Assembly: GCA_947471745.1 (NCBI GenBank) | Contig: CANJKZ010000010.1 | Coordinates: 1,583,501-1,647,500, forward strand | Direction: 5' to 3' | Origin: Closterium sp. Naga37s-1 | Taxonomy: Eukaryota > Streptophyta > Zygnematophyceae > Desmidiales > Closteriaceae | DNA length: 64,000 nt | Notes under the pieces: model-generated | What the model was told of the DNA's origin: nothing | Database searches by the model: none | Seen by the model: the letters and a program-made list of their open reading frames with translations, nothing else | Shown: positions 45,591 to 58,000 of the stretch, piece by piece | How the letters are laid out: every line of letters starts with the position of its first letter | Position numbering within the stretch: the first letter of the stretch is position 1 | Translations under genes and position numbers: made by a program

Positions 45591-46230
45591 CATCCAAAGA
45601 AGCTCAAGTAGAGCTGATCCAGATACATGTGAAGCTTTACAACGCTTTTCATGTCCAGCTACTGAAACCCTACAAGAACCCCAACCAACAGTTCCAGGGA
45701 CGGCAGTTACCGCCACCACCACCTGTTCTTGTACAAGATGAACTAGAGTACGAAGTAGAGCGTGTTCTCACTCATCGGTGCCGCGGCGGCAAGACCCTCG
45801 AGTTCCTGATACGCTGGAAGGGATACGACCCCACTGAGGACAGTTGGGTTGCAGAAGCTGATATGGGCAACGTACGCCTTGCTCTCAAGGACTATCTTGT
45901 CAAGAAGGGTGTTTCTCACGCCACCCAGCTTTGAGGGGGGGACATGTGAGAGTACGACGGCTTATGCTGGCTTTGCTAGCTTGCCTGGACTTTTTTATGC
46001 TATATCTAGCTTGGGATAAATTTATCATACATAGATATGCTTGATTTCCTAGGTTAGGTGCATTCCTATATTTTATTATAGTTATAGCAGCGAACTAGGT
46101 TACGTGTACCGAACTCAAGCCTATTCGGTTTCCATCGAATCGCTTTCTACTGACTTCAGGAAGGTTCTGTTCGGGATGCTTCGCGACCCTTAGAACATTC
46201 GCGTAACACCTGGGTTACCTGCCTTGTGTC
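45591..46230 (+). mobile_element. 3' fragment of a plus-strand gypsy element at the A/B junction
   Basis: Parts: integrase C-terminal stretch (KLYNAFHVQLLKPYKNP), chromodomain (about 45740-45860, EFLIRWKGYDPTEDSW), purine tract TTGAGGGGGGG and a partial LTR (45945-46230) starting TGTGAGAGTACGACGG. Both ends are abrupt. Same family as the other gypsy copies, opposite orientation. Partial and broken. Confidence 0.88.
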
Positions 46231-46244
46231 CAGGCGGTCGATTT

Positions 46245-49098
46245 GAGTGAGGTGAGGTCTAAGCGAAGCCAACCCTCTCTGCGAGTGTGCCAATGGGATC
46301 TCAATGCGAGACGGGGTCGGATTACTACGTGCTCGAGGTGTCCACGCGCGGAGCTTCATGTGGCAGTCCTCACGTAAACGATGGGGCGTAGCATGCTATT
46401 TGCGCTGCTGTTTGCGCGCTGTTGCTATTCGTGTGCGAATTGCGCAGCACGGAACGCGACGACCTCGAAAGGAGGCAGCTAGAGAACGGAAATGGGGTAT
46501 GAAAGGGATAGCTTTCATTCCATCCCCTTCCAAAATTCCAGGCTTTCCGGCCCATCAATCAACTCAGCATAGCTTGTGAAGGTGCGATACAAGCGATGTC
46601 ATTGCCAAATCCAGGGCCCCATGCTGCGAGGCAAAATCCTCCCTGGAGATTTGGCAAGGAGTGTGATGCAATTCCAGTCGTGGCTGGCTCTCGCCACCGC
46701 ATTGGGCAGACATTGCATCGCTGCATCGTGGAAGGATGCGGGATGATGCAGCCGCCTTCTCAGCTGATGGCTTCCCAGGGGACAGCAGCAGGGCAATGGT
46801 GGTGCCAACGCTGAGGTGAGAGAAGTCGAGCAGTAGGATGGAAGGCACCATCGACAGCCACTTATGAATGGTAGTCGCCCTTCTCTGTTGCCATCACCCC
46901 TATCTTCGTTCTGCTTTGTTACCACCCTAGTACCAGAATCACCACTTCCAATATGCGCCGACAAATCTCAGCCCTACTTCCACGTATGCAGTACCACCGG
47001 CAGCTATTGTGCGCTCTTCCCCCAAATTTCCTCCCCTCCTCACACTTGCAGTACCCATCCTGGCCTAGTGGCGAGCAGCGCAGCTCACTGCAACACACAG
47101 CCTGGCAGGCAGCAGAGGCACGAAGGTACATTCATGCAAGACAATACGTGGGTGCATGCAGGCGAGCAGGGAGGCATGGGGGCGAAGTGCCAGGCAGCAC
47201 CTGTGGTATAACCTTGTGTAAGCGGTCGGTAGCTTCACATGGGGTTAGCTCATTGCATCATGATCATGTGGGGCTTTTAGTCTCCACTTCAAAAACATGA
47301 GGTGAAAGCACATTGCATCATCACATGCCATGTGTGATTGCTCCTCACCTGTCGGCAAGCAGGGCGAGAGCAGCCGAATCGGCGGAAATGAATCACACTA
47401 TCTTGCTTATTCCGTACATTTTGGCTGCCCGCGCTTCTCTCCTTTCCTCCCAGAATGGTCCTTCTGCTGCTCGTTTGCTAATGGAAACGTGAATTTAATC
47501 GCTCGTGTATCCCCAAGTGCAGAACCATAAGTTTTTGTCTACCCCCCCCCCACCCCCCCCCTCCTCCTCCTTGCTTAGCAGTACTCCCGTACTACCCTCT
47601 TGCCCTCTCCCCCACTTACTAACTTTTCCGCACCAACAGCAGCGTTCGTACTGGCTGTGAGAGCAGGAAAGCAGAGATAAGGGTCTCTGCTCAGAACTCA
47701 CTCCAAAGGAAGGGGGACCGAGTCCGGAGGAGAGAGTCAAGGGTTTTGTGAGGGGTAAGCCGTAGGGAAGGAGGTGGCAGGGGGGAGCAGAAGGGAAAGC
47801 TATAGGTTGTGAAGGAGGGGAGGAGGACGAAGAGAGACGAGGAGGAGGGAAGTGGGAGGGAGGTGGAGAAGGAGAGGAGGTTGCAGTGGTGGCAGGAGAT
47901 GATGCGTTTGACAGCAGGGGACAATGCGGTAATCCAAGGGGTCATTATGAGTTGCGCAAGAACATGGGAAGCGTTAGAAACGCCGCGTTTACCGGGTGGG
48001 CGGGGGCAGTGTTAGCGTGCGAGGGCAAGGAGCAGACCTGGTGTTGGTGTTGAGTGTGGCTTGTGCTCTACGTGTTCTCGATATTGCCAGTTCACAAGCG
48101 TTTGATTCTGCTTTCAGGAACTGAGGCATTGCGGGCATGCAAACGCAAGAAAATTATCTCCAGCTCTACAGGATGATGTCAGTTTATCTCAAGGCCACCC
48201 TGCCCTTGACTACTTGTGGCGATGTCAGTCAGTGGTGGTTTGTGGGTGGAGGAAATCAGGAGGGAGGGAGAGGAGGGCGAAGAGGAGGGAGGCGTAGGTA
48301 GGATGGAAGGCGTGAGTGTGACCTTTTTCCGAAAGCGTTAAATGCATGCTACTTGTTGTATGATGGCCGAGGAGTACCGTATTTTTTTTTTATAATTCTC
48401 AAAAAACATGTTACAATCCTAAATGGGACTTAGCGAAGGATCGTTTCAAGGTTGATCGCAGGGTGAGTTGTTGTGGCGGAAGTATTGACCTCGGGTCATA
48501 GTGAATGTAAATGATTGAGATTGGTAATAGCATGCATACATCGAGTTTATATAGAAATACAAAACAATGCGAAACGACCTAGACTACCATCATCGGCCGG
48601 ATATAAGACATATATGTATTATCGTATCTTATACACTAGAAAAAATGCTTGGGTTGTCTTGTATTTGGGACGGTTTAGGATGTCTTATAAGTCTTATAAA
48701 TGGAAAATATATATATAAAACTGTGTAACATTTGCAAAGTGTGTAGAAACCACCCGGGGGCCAGATTCATTGAATTCGGCCGAAATCTGTGGTGATGCAT
48801 GCCTTGCCATCACGTGAGGAATGCAGCAAAGCTGCCTGTGCTTGCAACATCCCTCCGTGCTGGCAGCATCTAAAGATGCTGCCAGCGGCGCATGGATGCT
48901 TCCAGAACGCTGCTGGCAGCACGATGGCAGCGTGAGGGCTGTCATGTGCTGTCCTCTACGAGGAGATTCCTCATAGAGGAGCGGCTCGGCAGCCTTTGGA
49001 AGGGGCACTCTGGCTGGGGGGGATAGTCGGGCTTGAGCTTCATTTGGTGCTCAAGAAGGTTAAGATTAGCTCAACCTTTGCTCTAGGCAGGCTCAACC
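46245..49098. other. Left part of duplicated unit in copy B, no gene recognised
   Basis: Same content as 37051-40279 without the miniature LTR element. The uninterrupted site GGCGTGAGTGTGACC lies near 48310-48325. The TATA-like motif and 12-bp hairpin (about 48859-48886) are conserved. Confidence 0.6.
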
Positions 49099-50553
49099 AT
49101 GCGCAGCGAAGTCCCCGTAGGCACGGCGTCCCCTCGCTCTCACTTCCAGGTGAACAACTACGGGTGAATTAATTCGCCCGGTGATGACATCCGTGTAGCT
49201 ATGGCGAAGGATACGCACAAGACGGGATGCTCTACCGCCGCCTCAGGTGCGAGCTGTGACGAAGACGACTGCGAAGAATAACACCGCGACGACGGCGAGG
49301 AGGATTGGCCGGAGAACGGCCACGATGACAGCGCATCAGGGGATGAAATTCTTGCTGGCGACATCGACGACGACGAATGGAAAATTCGCCCGGTTGGCGA
49401 GGACGACGAGATGGAAGAGTGGCAAGTTGGTGACTCGGACAATGATGTAGCTGCGGATGCTGATGGTGAGCACGCTGAGGCAGCGGTGCATGCAACGGTG
49501 CAAGCCCCTGCGGCGGCGACGGCGGAAGATATGCCTGCGGGTGCGACGGTGGATGCAGATGCGGATGTGGATGCAGATGCGGATGTGGATGCGGATGCAG
49601 ACAACGAAGCGGAAGCGGAAGCGACGACGGAAGCAGAGGCGGAAGTGGATGCTGATGCGGTTGCGGCTGCGGACGTGGAGGCGGATGCAGGTGCGGAGGC
49701 GGAGGCGGATGCGGATGCTGCGAAGGGAGGTGCTGATGCAGCCTTCTTCAACGGTGAAGAAGAGGAAGACGACCGGTGGCGCATCACGGCGGACGACAAC
49801 GTGCCTCTGCTGAAGCGGAGGCTCCGTCATCGCCTTCAATGACGACAAGAAAAAGCGTGCATGTATGGTGCTCTCCAATGACGACAGTTCGGGGGAAGAG
49901 CGTCAACCGCGCCTCACTGCTGCAGACAAGGGAAAAGCCAAGGTCGCGGAGGTCCATGCTAAGACCACCGTACATCGCCGCACAAGCAGCAAGAAGCGGA
50001 AGAACGACGACGACCCGTGTTCCAGCAGTGGTGCTGCTAAGAAGAAGACGAAGAAAAAGACGAAGAAGAAGAAGAAGTAGAAGAAGAAGAAGAAGAAGAA
50101 GAAGAAGAAGAAGAAGAAGAAGAAGAAGAAGAAGAAGAAGAAGAAGAAGAAGAAGAAGAAGAAGAAGAAGAAGAAGAAGAAGAAGAAGAAGAAGAAGAAG
50201 AAGAAGAAGATGCCAAACAAGCACGACCTCGTGGTCAACGAGGCGCTCGGCAGCGATGATGACTACGCGGAGACTGCAGGCCCGATTCCTTCATTTCCTG
50301 AGAAGGCGAAGCCGAAAGACCCCACCCTTCGTAATCCCAACTCCCGTCCCCCTTCCCCTCACAGCAAGGATACTAAGAATACGAGGCGCGGATGGACTGT
50401 ACACAAGAAACTCAAGTGGGCGCGCCGCTACCAGGAGCTCGGCTTCCTCAAGAAGACCTCTGTGGAATCCACCGCGTCCAACGCCTCCATCAGATGCTGG
50501 AGTGCAGAGGCTGCAGCGGGCATTTATAAGGGAGCGGCGAACTGCCGCAAGCG
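49099..50553 (+). pseudogene. Acidic repeat protein gene, copy B
   Basis: Near-identical to copy A, but the frame from the ATG at 49099 closes after 22 codons (a CGA to TGA change within the palindrome GGGCGAATTAATTCGCCC of copy A), and a further in-frame TAA follows, so the 5' part cannot be translated as in A. In exchange, copy B keeps a 45-bp stretch before the GAA tract (CSSSGAAKKKTKKK) that copy A lacks. It has one Asp/Ala repeat unit fewer. Ends at the gypsy LTR (50554), as in A. Function unknown. Confidence 0.6.
50038..50210. repeat. GAA/AAG tract, copy B
   Basis: About 170 bp of purine triplets, longer than the tract in copy A, inside the acidic-protein pseudogene. The length difference between copies shows slippage since the duplication. 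Confidence 0.95.
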
Positions 50554-50924
50554 TGTGAGGATCTAGGATCAATCTCAGGAAATAGAGTTTGAATTTAATG
50601 CTCCACTTGGGTACAACACGAGGCTACATATAGTCTCGACACAAGGCAGGCAACCCAGGTGTTACGCGAATGTTCTGAGGGTCGCGAAGCGTCCCGAACA
50701 GAACCTTCCCGAACTCGGTAGAAAGCAATTCGGTGGAAACCGAATGGGCTTGAGTTCGGTATACGTAACATGGTTCGGTGCTATAACTATAATAAAATAT
50801 AGGAATGCACCTAACCTAGGTAATGAAGCATATCTATGCATGATAAAATGCAACCGAAGCTAGATATAGCATAATAAAGTTCAGGCAAGCTAGCAAAGCC
50901 AGCATAAGCCGTCATACTCTCACA
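50554..50924 (-). repeat. Gypsy 3' LTR, copy B (371 bp)
   Basis: Same boundaries and flank as in copy A (41725-42095), four differences counted. Confidence 0.92.
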
Positions 50925-53900
50925 CGTCTCCCCCCTCAAAGCTGGGTGGCGTGAGAAACACCCTGCTTGACAAGAAAGACCTTGAGAGTACGGCGTGCGT
51001 TGCCCATATCAGCTTTTGCAACCCAACTGTCCTCAGTGGGGTCATATCCCTTCCAGCGTATCAGGAACTCGAGGGTCTTGCCGCCACAGCGCCGATGAGT
51101 GAGAACGCGTTCCACTTTGTACTCTGGTTCATCTTGTATGAGAACACGTGATGGTGGCGATAGCTGCCATCTGGTTAATCCTCCGCATCGTGGTGAGACG
51201 TCGCTGAGTCTTCTCCCATAGCTGCTACATGGTGGTGACGAAGTCATGTGTGGCTTGGACGTGTGCCGGTGTGGATGGCTGCTGTGGGGTAAATGGTTCC
51301 TGTCCGTAACACACGAAGAAAGGAGTTTCCCCTGTAGCCGCATGTGACGCGTTGTTGAAAGCGAACTCTAGGGTCGGTAACTGTGTATCTCAGTGACTGA
51401 CGTTGTCTTTGCAAGCTGTGCGCAGTAACTGTTCAACCACTTGATTGAGTCGCTCTGTCTGTCAGTCAATCAGTGGGTGGTATGTTGAAGACATCGCAAG
51501 TTTAGTCCCCAGTAATCCCATGAGCTCCTTCCAGAACTTACTCGTGAATTTGGGGTCTCTGTCTGAGATGAGTGTAGCGGGGATGCCGTGAATGGTGATG
51601 ATGCGGTCGAAGAAGAGGCAAGCAGTTGCTTCAGCTATAGCCGTGGCTGGGATGAAGTGACCCGTTTTGGAGAACTTATTGATTACTATGAGGATGGCAT
51701 CATGCCCTCATGATGTTGAAGGAAGTCTCGTGATGAAGTCAAGGCTAACGACCTGACATGGCTGCTCCGGTACGGGTAGAGGCTGAAGTAACCCTGCTTT
51801 TTTCTCCTTGCTGCTCTTCATCCGCTTGTACGTGTCGCAAGAGGTGACAAACTGCTGCACGTCTGCTGCCATTCCAGGCCAGTAGTAATACTTCGCTATC
51901 CTTGCTAACGTTTTGTTGCTCCCAAAATGTCCCTCGTATGGTACGTCGTGAAACACCTCTAACACGACTGTCGTAGCGAGGCATAGTTCGGTACCCAGAT
52001 CTTTCCTGTGCCCTTCCTTACAGCTAAGTCTTTCTCCCATTGTAATAGCTTCTGTTTCTCTGCCATAGAGATTTCTGCATCCACGGAGTATCTATGTTGG
52101 AATAGCCCTTTGAGCAGAGGGTTCATCCCGTCGAGCTAGATGCCTGCTACATGACCGGGGTGGCTCAACGCGTCTTCTTTGTTGGGTAGCCCGGGCTTGT
52201 AGACGATGTCATAGTGGAAGTGGGTCTCCAGGAAGTCCACCCACAGCACATGTGGTCGTGAGAGCATTGGCTGCGACATCTGGTATTTGAGACTGTAGTG
52301 GTCAGTATAGACAGTTGTCTTAGCTCCCTCTAGGTAACACCTCCACGCCTTGAAGGCTATGACAATCAGTAAGGCTTTCTTGTCATGGAAGGGGTAGTTT
52401 AGTTCTGCTCCGTGTAGCTTTGTTCTGAGGTAGGCGATGGGCTGCAAACCGCGTCGTGATCCTGCATTAGTACTGCTCCAACTGCTTGGTCGCTAGCGTC
52501 TGCGTCCACCACGTAGTCCTTGTCTGTGTCTAGTAGGATGAGTACTGGTGCCGCGATCAGTGCTGTCTATAGCTGCTCCATGGCTTGCTGATGAGGAGTA
52601 TCCCATTTGTAGGGCGTATCCTTTTTTAGTAGGTTGGTCAGTGGCGATGCCATCTTAGCGTACTGCGGCACGAAACTGTTGTAGTAGTTGCGAAGACTAG
52701 GAATTGCTGCAATCCTTTCACGTCCTCCGGTACTTTCCACTTCTTAACGGCTTCGATCTTCCGCGGGTCCACGTGTACACCCTCTGCACTCACCATGTAC
52801 ACGAGAAACTGCACCATTTTTAGGGTAAAGTCGCTCTTCAAAAGCTTCACGTAGAACTTGTTTTTCCGCAGGATCTCGAACACCTTCCGCAGATGCTCCA
52901 CGTGCTCCTTCATGTTCTTGGAGTAGACGAGAATGTCGTCTAGGTACACCACCATGCATTCGTTCAACAGGGGCCAAATGATGTGATTCATCTCCGCCTA
53001 GAACGTTGCTGGTGCGTCGCAGAGTCCGAACAGCATCACCAAGTATTCGTAGGAGCCGTATCTGGTATGGAGCGCCGTCTTGTGGATCAAGTTGTCCGCC
53101 ATCTGGATCTGCTAGTAACCCGGCCGTAGGTCCAGCTTCGAAAAGACTGTTGCACCATGCAGTTGGTCCAGTAGGTCATCTATGCGTGGTATGGAGTATT
53201 TGTTTTTTACTGTCTGTTTATTCAATGCGCGGTAGTCGATGCACATCCGTAGACTGCCATCTGGTTCAGGAGTGAAGAGAACTGGTGCACCGTAGGGAGA
53301 GGTGGATGGGCGGATGCATTGTCTGTGCAATAGATACTCTATCTACTTCGTCATGTCTGTCAGTTTGGTCGGACTTAGTCGGTATGGTGCACGTGAGACG
53401 GGTTTCGCACTGGTTCCTCCACGATCTCGTGCTTGTGGGTGCGCATTGGAGGTACGCCTGCAGATAGGTCATCAGGCATAATATCCTTGTACTGCTCCAA
53501 GACCTCCTTCATTGCTGTAGGTAGTTCCGAGCTCGGCTTCTCCTCCTCTGCTGCTGTCATGACCAGTGCTAAGTAACCCATGTTACTCTCATTCACCGTC
53601 TATTCGAACCGTGCCAGTGTCGTTTCAGGAACGTCTCCTGTATCCGTCCAGCTTCGCAGCTCCACTCGTTTCCCATTGTTGTAGATGCTCGCCTTCCTGT
53701 TGACCTTGTTGATCTCGGGGTTGAACCGCTTCAAGAAATCTCGCCCCAAGATGAAATCAAATCTTTTGATGTTCGTAATCGGCTTCCACCTAAACGCCCC
53801 TATGTGCAGCTGCAGTGATGCTTCGCCGTGGATGGGAAGTATCGTACAGCCCACCATCGTTGCTGTGAACTTGGTTTCCTCCAAAGGTTCTCCAATTTTC

Positions 53901-54076
53901 TCCAACGTCCCGCGGTCACATACTGTGTGAGATGCACCGCTGTCCACCAGTGCCTGGAGATGTCGTCCTTTGCATAACACATCGAGGAATAGTGGTTCCT
54001 GCTGCGTTGAGTAGCCAAAGAGGGTCATAATAGGATTATAAGGTACATCAAAACGATTACCATCCCTATTTCCTAT

Positions 54077-54201
54077 TGTCAGATTTATATGACATAGCTA
54101 CTGTAGGCTATAGTGGGGTAGCACATATGGGGTACAGTTTTCTAGGGTTTACATTTGTACCCAACTTTCCCTTAGTCAATTCATTCTCGTTCAGTTTCTC
54201 A
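54077..54201 (+). repeat. Copia 5' LTR (125 bp)
   Basis: Begins TGTCAGATTT and ends GTTTCTCA. No difference seen from 60545-60669. Confidence 0.95.
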
Positions 54202-54259
54202 TGGTATCGAGCAGGTTCCACTGTGGGAACTGTTCCTAGGGCCCACCACATTTTTTTTC

Positions 54260-55090
54260 CTGCCCGGAGCGCGCTCTCCACTGCCCGAGTCGCGCTCCCC
54301 TCTCTCGACCCTGTCGCGCCGCCTTAGCGGCCCCGTCGCGTCGCGCTTGCGGCCCCGTCGCGTCGCCCTCGCGGCCCCTTCACGTCGCGCCGCCCTAGCG
54401 GCCGCGTCGCGCCACCCTCGCGGCCCCGATCCGCCGCCCTCGCGGCTCCTTCGTGTCGCGCCGCCCTCGCGGCCCTTTCACGCCGCCCTCGCGGCCCTTT
54501 CTAGCCGCCCTCGCGGCCCTTTCTAGCCGCCCTCGCGGCCTCTTCAAGCCGCCCTCGCGACCCCCCCCCTCCTAGCCGCCCTCGCGGCCCCGTCGCCTAC
54601 CCCTGCGGCCCCGGCGCCGCCCTTCCCTGCCTCGGCGCCGCCTCTCCTGGCCTCATCGCCTACCCCTGCGGCCCCGGAGCTGCCCTTCCCGGCCCCGGCG
54701 CCGCCTCTACTGGCCCCGACGCCACTCCACCCGGCCCCGACGCCGCTCCACCCGGCCTCGCCGCCGCTCCACCCGGCCCCGCCGCCGTCCCCACGCGGCC
54801 CCGCCGTCACCACCGAGCCGCCGGCGCCGCCGAGCTACTGCCGAGCCGCCCGATCCACCCGAGCCGCCCGAGCCGCCGCGCCACCTGAGCCGCCCGAGCC
54901 GCCGGGTCGCCGAGCCGCCAAGCTGCAGTTGCTGCCGCACCGCCGTACCGCCGAGCCGCCCGAGTCGCCCGAGTCGCCGAGTCGCCGAGCCGCAGTTGCT
55001 GCCGAGCCGCCGTACCGCCGAGCCGCCCGAGCCGCCGAGTTGCCGACCCGCCTAGCCGCCGAGCCGCCCGAGCCACCCTGTCCGGTAAGA
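54260..55090. repeat. GC-rich degenerate repeats in the copia leader
   Basis: Runs of CGCCCTCGCGGCCC-type units (about 20-28 bp) to about 54600, CCCGGCGCCGCC units to 54780, then CCGAGCCGCC units. They lie between primer-binding site and gag. Similar in style to the interior of the element at 2553-4599, with GGGCCCACCAC at the start of both leaders. Confidence 0.7.
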
Positions 55091-58000
55091 GCAGCGCCGC
55101 TGTCACTGCACTGCCCTTACCCTACTGTTCGCGCTGCTAGTCTACTGCTGTCATGGCTACCCCTAGTGTCCTCGCTTTTGACGCTGAGGGTCGGGCCATT
55201 GACTTTGACGTCTGGGTAGATGACCTGCAGCTTTTCCTACAGTGCGATAGGGCAGACGGTCTCTCCCTCTTTGACCTCACCTCTGGTGCCTCTCCTGCCC
55301 CTGCTGCTGATGCCGACGCCACTGTTCACTCACAGTGGGCCACACGCGATGCTGCTGCACATCTTGCTGTGCGTCGCCACCTGCCTACCTCTGAGCGTGC
55401 GCACTTTAGCCAGTACAAGAGTGCTCACACCTTGTACGACGCTGTAGTTGCGCGCTACTCCTCCCCTGCCACTGCTGCACTGAGCCGCCTCATCCTACCG
55501 TACCTCTTCCCTGACCTTGCTGCCTTTCCCACAGTCGCTGACCTCATTACGCACCTCCGCACTAGTGACACTCGCTACCGCGCTGCGCTTCCTGCTGAAT
55601 TCTGCGCCAAGACCCCCCCCCCCATGTACATCACCCTCTACTACATAGTCACCCTGCTCCCTGACTCCCTTCGCGTAGTCAGGGACCACTTCCTCTCAGT
55701 TTGCCCCACCACTCTCACCGTTGACCTCCTCGAGAAGGCCCTCCTAGCAGCAGAGAAGAGCATAGTCGCTGTAGGAGCCTCTCGTGGTGACCCTCGCACC
55801 CCCGTCTTTGAGGGGTGTTCCCCCTCCCCCCTTTTGCCCTCTGTTGCCTCTGCTGCTGCGGCCGACCTCGTTGGTTTCGAGTCGGTCGGCGCTGCGTCTG
55901 CCCCGAGCGGGAGACGCCGCACCGGCAAGGGCAAGGGGGGCAAGGGTGCTGGAGGGGTTGGCGGGGGTGGCGGAGGTGGCGGTGGAGGCAGTGGAGGGGG
56001 TGGGGGTGGTGGTGGGAGTGGTGGCGGGGGTGGAGGTGTCGGTGGCGGCAGTGGAGGCGGAGGCGGCGGCGGCGGTGGCGGTGGGAGCAGAGGTGGCGGA
56101 GGTGGCGGCGGTGGAGGAGGCGGCGGCGGAGGAGGTGGAGCTGGTCGGGGTGGCGCTGCGCAGAGGGTCGGCTCCGGTGGTGGTCAGCGCTAGCAGCAGC
56201 AGCAGCAGCGGCAGCAGCGCACTCGGGGTCGAGCCTGTACACACTGACCACTGCGTCTCCTCCAGTCACTGCGTCTGGTCAGGTAGCTGCGTCGGGTCAG
56301 GTGTTTGCTGCAGCGTCCAGGTCTGGTCCTGAGTCTGCCCCCTGTTCGTGTCGCCTCCTGTCGCACGAGACTCTCCTCTGGCACCACCGCCTTGGTCACC
56401 CCTCCCTGCTTCGTCTCCGAGGCATGGCCTCCCGTGTCCTTGTCTCTGGTCTTCCCCGGTCCCTCCCTCCCCTTCCTCCGGGGCCAGGCCCTACCTGCGT
56501 CCCTTGTGTCGAGGGGCGGCAGCGGGCTGCCCCTCACTCCTCCCAGTTTCCTCCGACAGAGGCCCCGCTGCAGACGCTTCACATGGACGTGTGGGGCCCG
56601 GCCCGCATCCGTGGACAGGGTCACGAGCGCTACTTCCTGCTGGTGGTTGACGACTACTCGCGTTACACCACAGTCTTCCCCTTGCGCAGCAAGGGTGATG
56701 TCACTGAGGTGTTGATCGACTGGATCCGCGCAGCTCGTCTCCAGCTCAGGCAGAGCTTCGGCTCGGACTTTCCTGTTCTGCGTCTGCACTCTGACAGAGG
56801 TGGAGAGTTCTCCTCTGGCCTTCTGCGAGCCTACTGTCGTGCACGAGGCATCCGCCAGACCTTCACGCTTCCAGACTCTCCACAGCAAAATGGGATTGCT
56901 GAGCGCCGCATTGGCATGGTCATGGACGTCGCCCGTACGTCCATGATGCATGCGGCTGCCCCCCATTTTCTGTGGCCGTTTGCGGTTCGGTACGCGGCGC
57001 ATCAGATCAACCTTCACCCCAGGGTCTCCATGCCGGAGACCTCCCCAGATTTGCTGTGGACGGGGAAGGTTGGCGATGCGTCTGCGTTCCGTGTCTGGGG
57101 ATCTCGGGCGTTTGTCCGCGACTTGTCTGCGGACAAGCTGTCCCCTCGTGCTGCTCCTTGCGTCTTCCTTGGCTTCCCCCCTGACGCGCCAGGGTGGCAG
57201 TTCTACCACCCCACCTCTCGCCGTGTTCTGTCCTCCCAGGACGTCACGTTTGACGAGTCGGTCCCCTACTACCGCCTCTTCCCCTACCGCACTCCGTCCC
57301 TCCCCCCGCCACCGCTCTTCCTTGTGCCAGGTCCCCCCCCGGTAGACCCCCTCCCCCCTCAGGGTCCTGCCCCTTCAGGTGTGTCCCAGGTAGACGCCGT
57401 CGAGCCTGTCAAGGTTACTGGTCACTCTGGTGCTGCTGAGGGTGCTGAGCCTGGGGGTGCTGACTCTGGGGGTGCTGAGCGTGTGGGTGCTACGCCTGGG
57501 GGTGCTGAGCCTGAGGGTGCTACTCCTGGGGGTGCTGAGCCTGGGGGTGCTGAGCCTGGGGGTGCTACTACTGGGGGTGCTGAGCCTGGGGGTGCTGAGC
57601 CTGGGGGTGCTGAGCCTGGGGGTGCTACGCCTGGAGGTGCTGAGCCTGGGGGTGCGGAGCCTGAGGGAGCTGGGCCTGCTCGTGTGGCGTCTGGCGGTGC
57701 TGAGCCTGGAGGTTCTCCGGGTGCTTCGTCTCGGCGGGAGCCACTCTCTCCACAGGAGCTGCGCGAGTGGTTTGCCCGGCGCTGGAGGCGTGCTGCTGGA
57801 GCTGGAGGTTCTTCGGCTGCTGAGGGTGCTGGTGCCGCGGGTCCCGGAGGTGCTCGTACTGGGAGTACTGGAGCTGCTGGGCCTGCGGGTACGACTGGAG
57901 CTGGAGCTGCTGAGGGTGTTGACGCTGAGGCTACTGCTGTCGGTCCTGGAGGCGGTCCTGCTGGGGGTGCTACTGGTGCTGCTGGAGGTACTGGAGCTGG

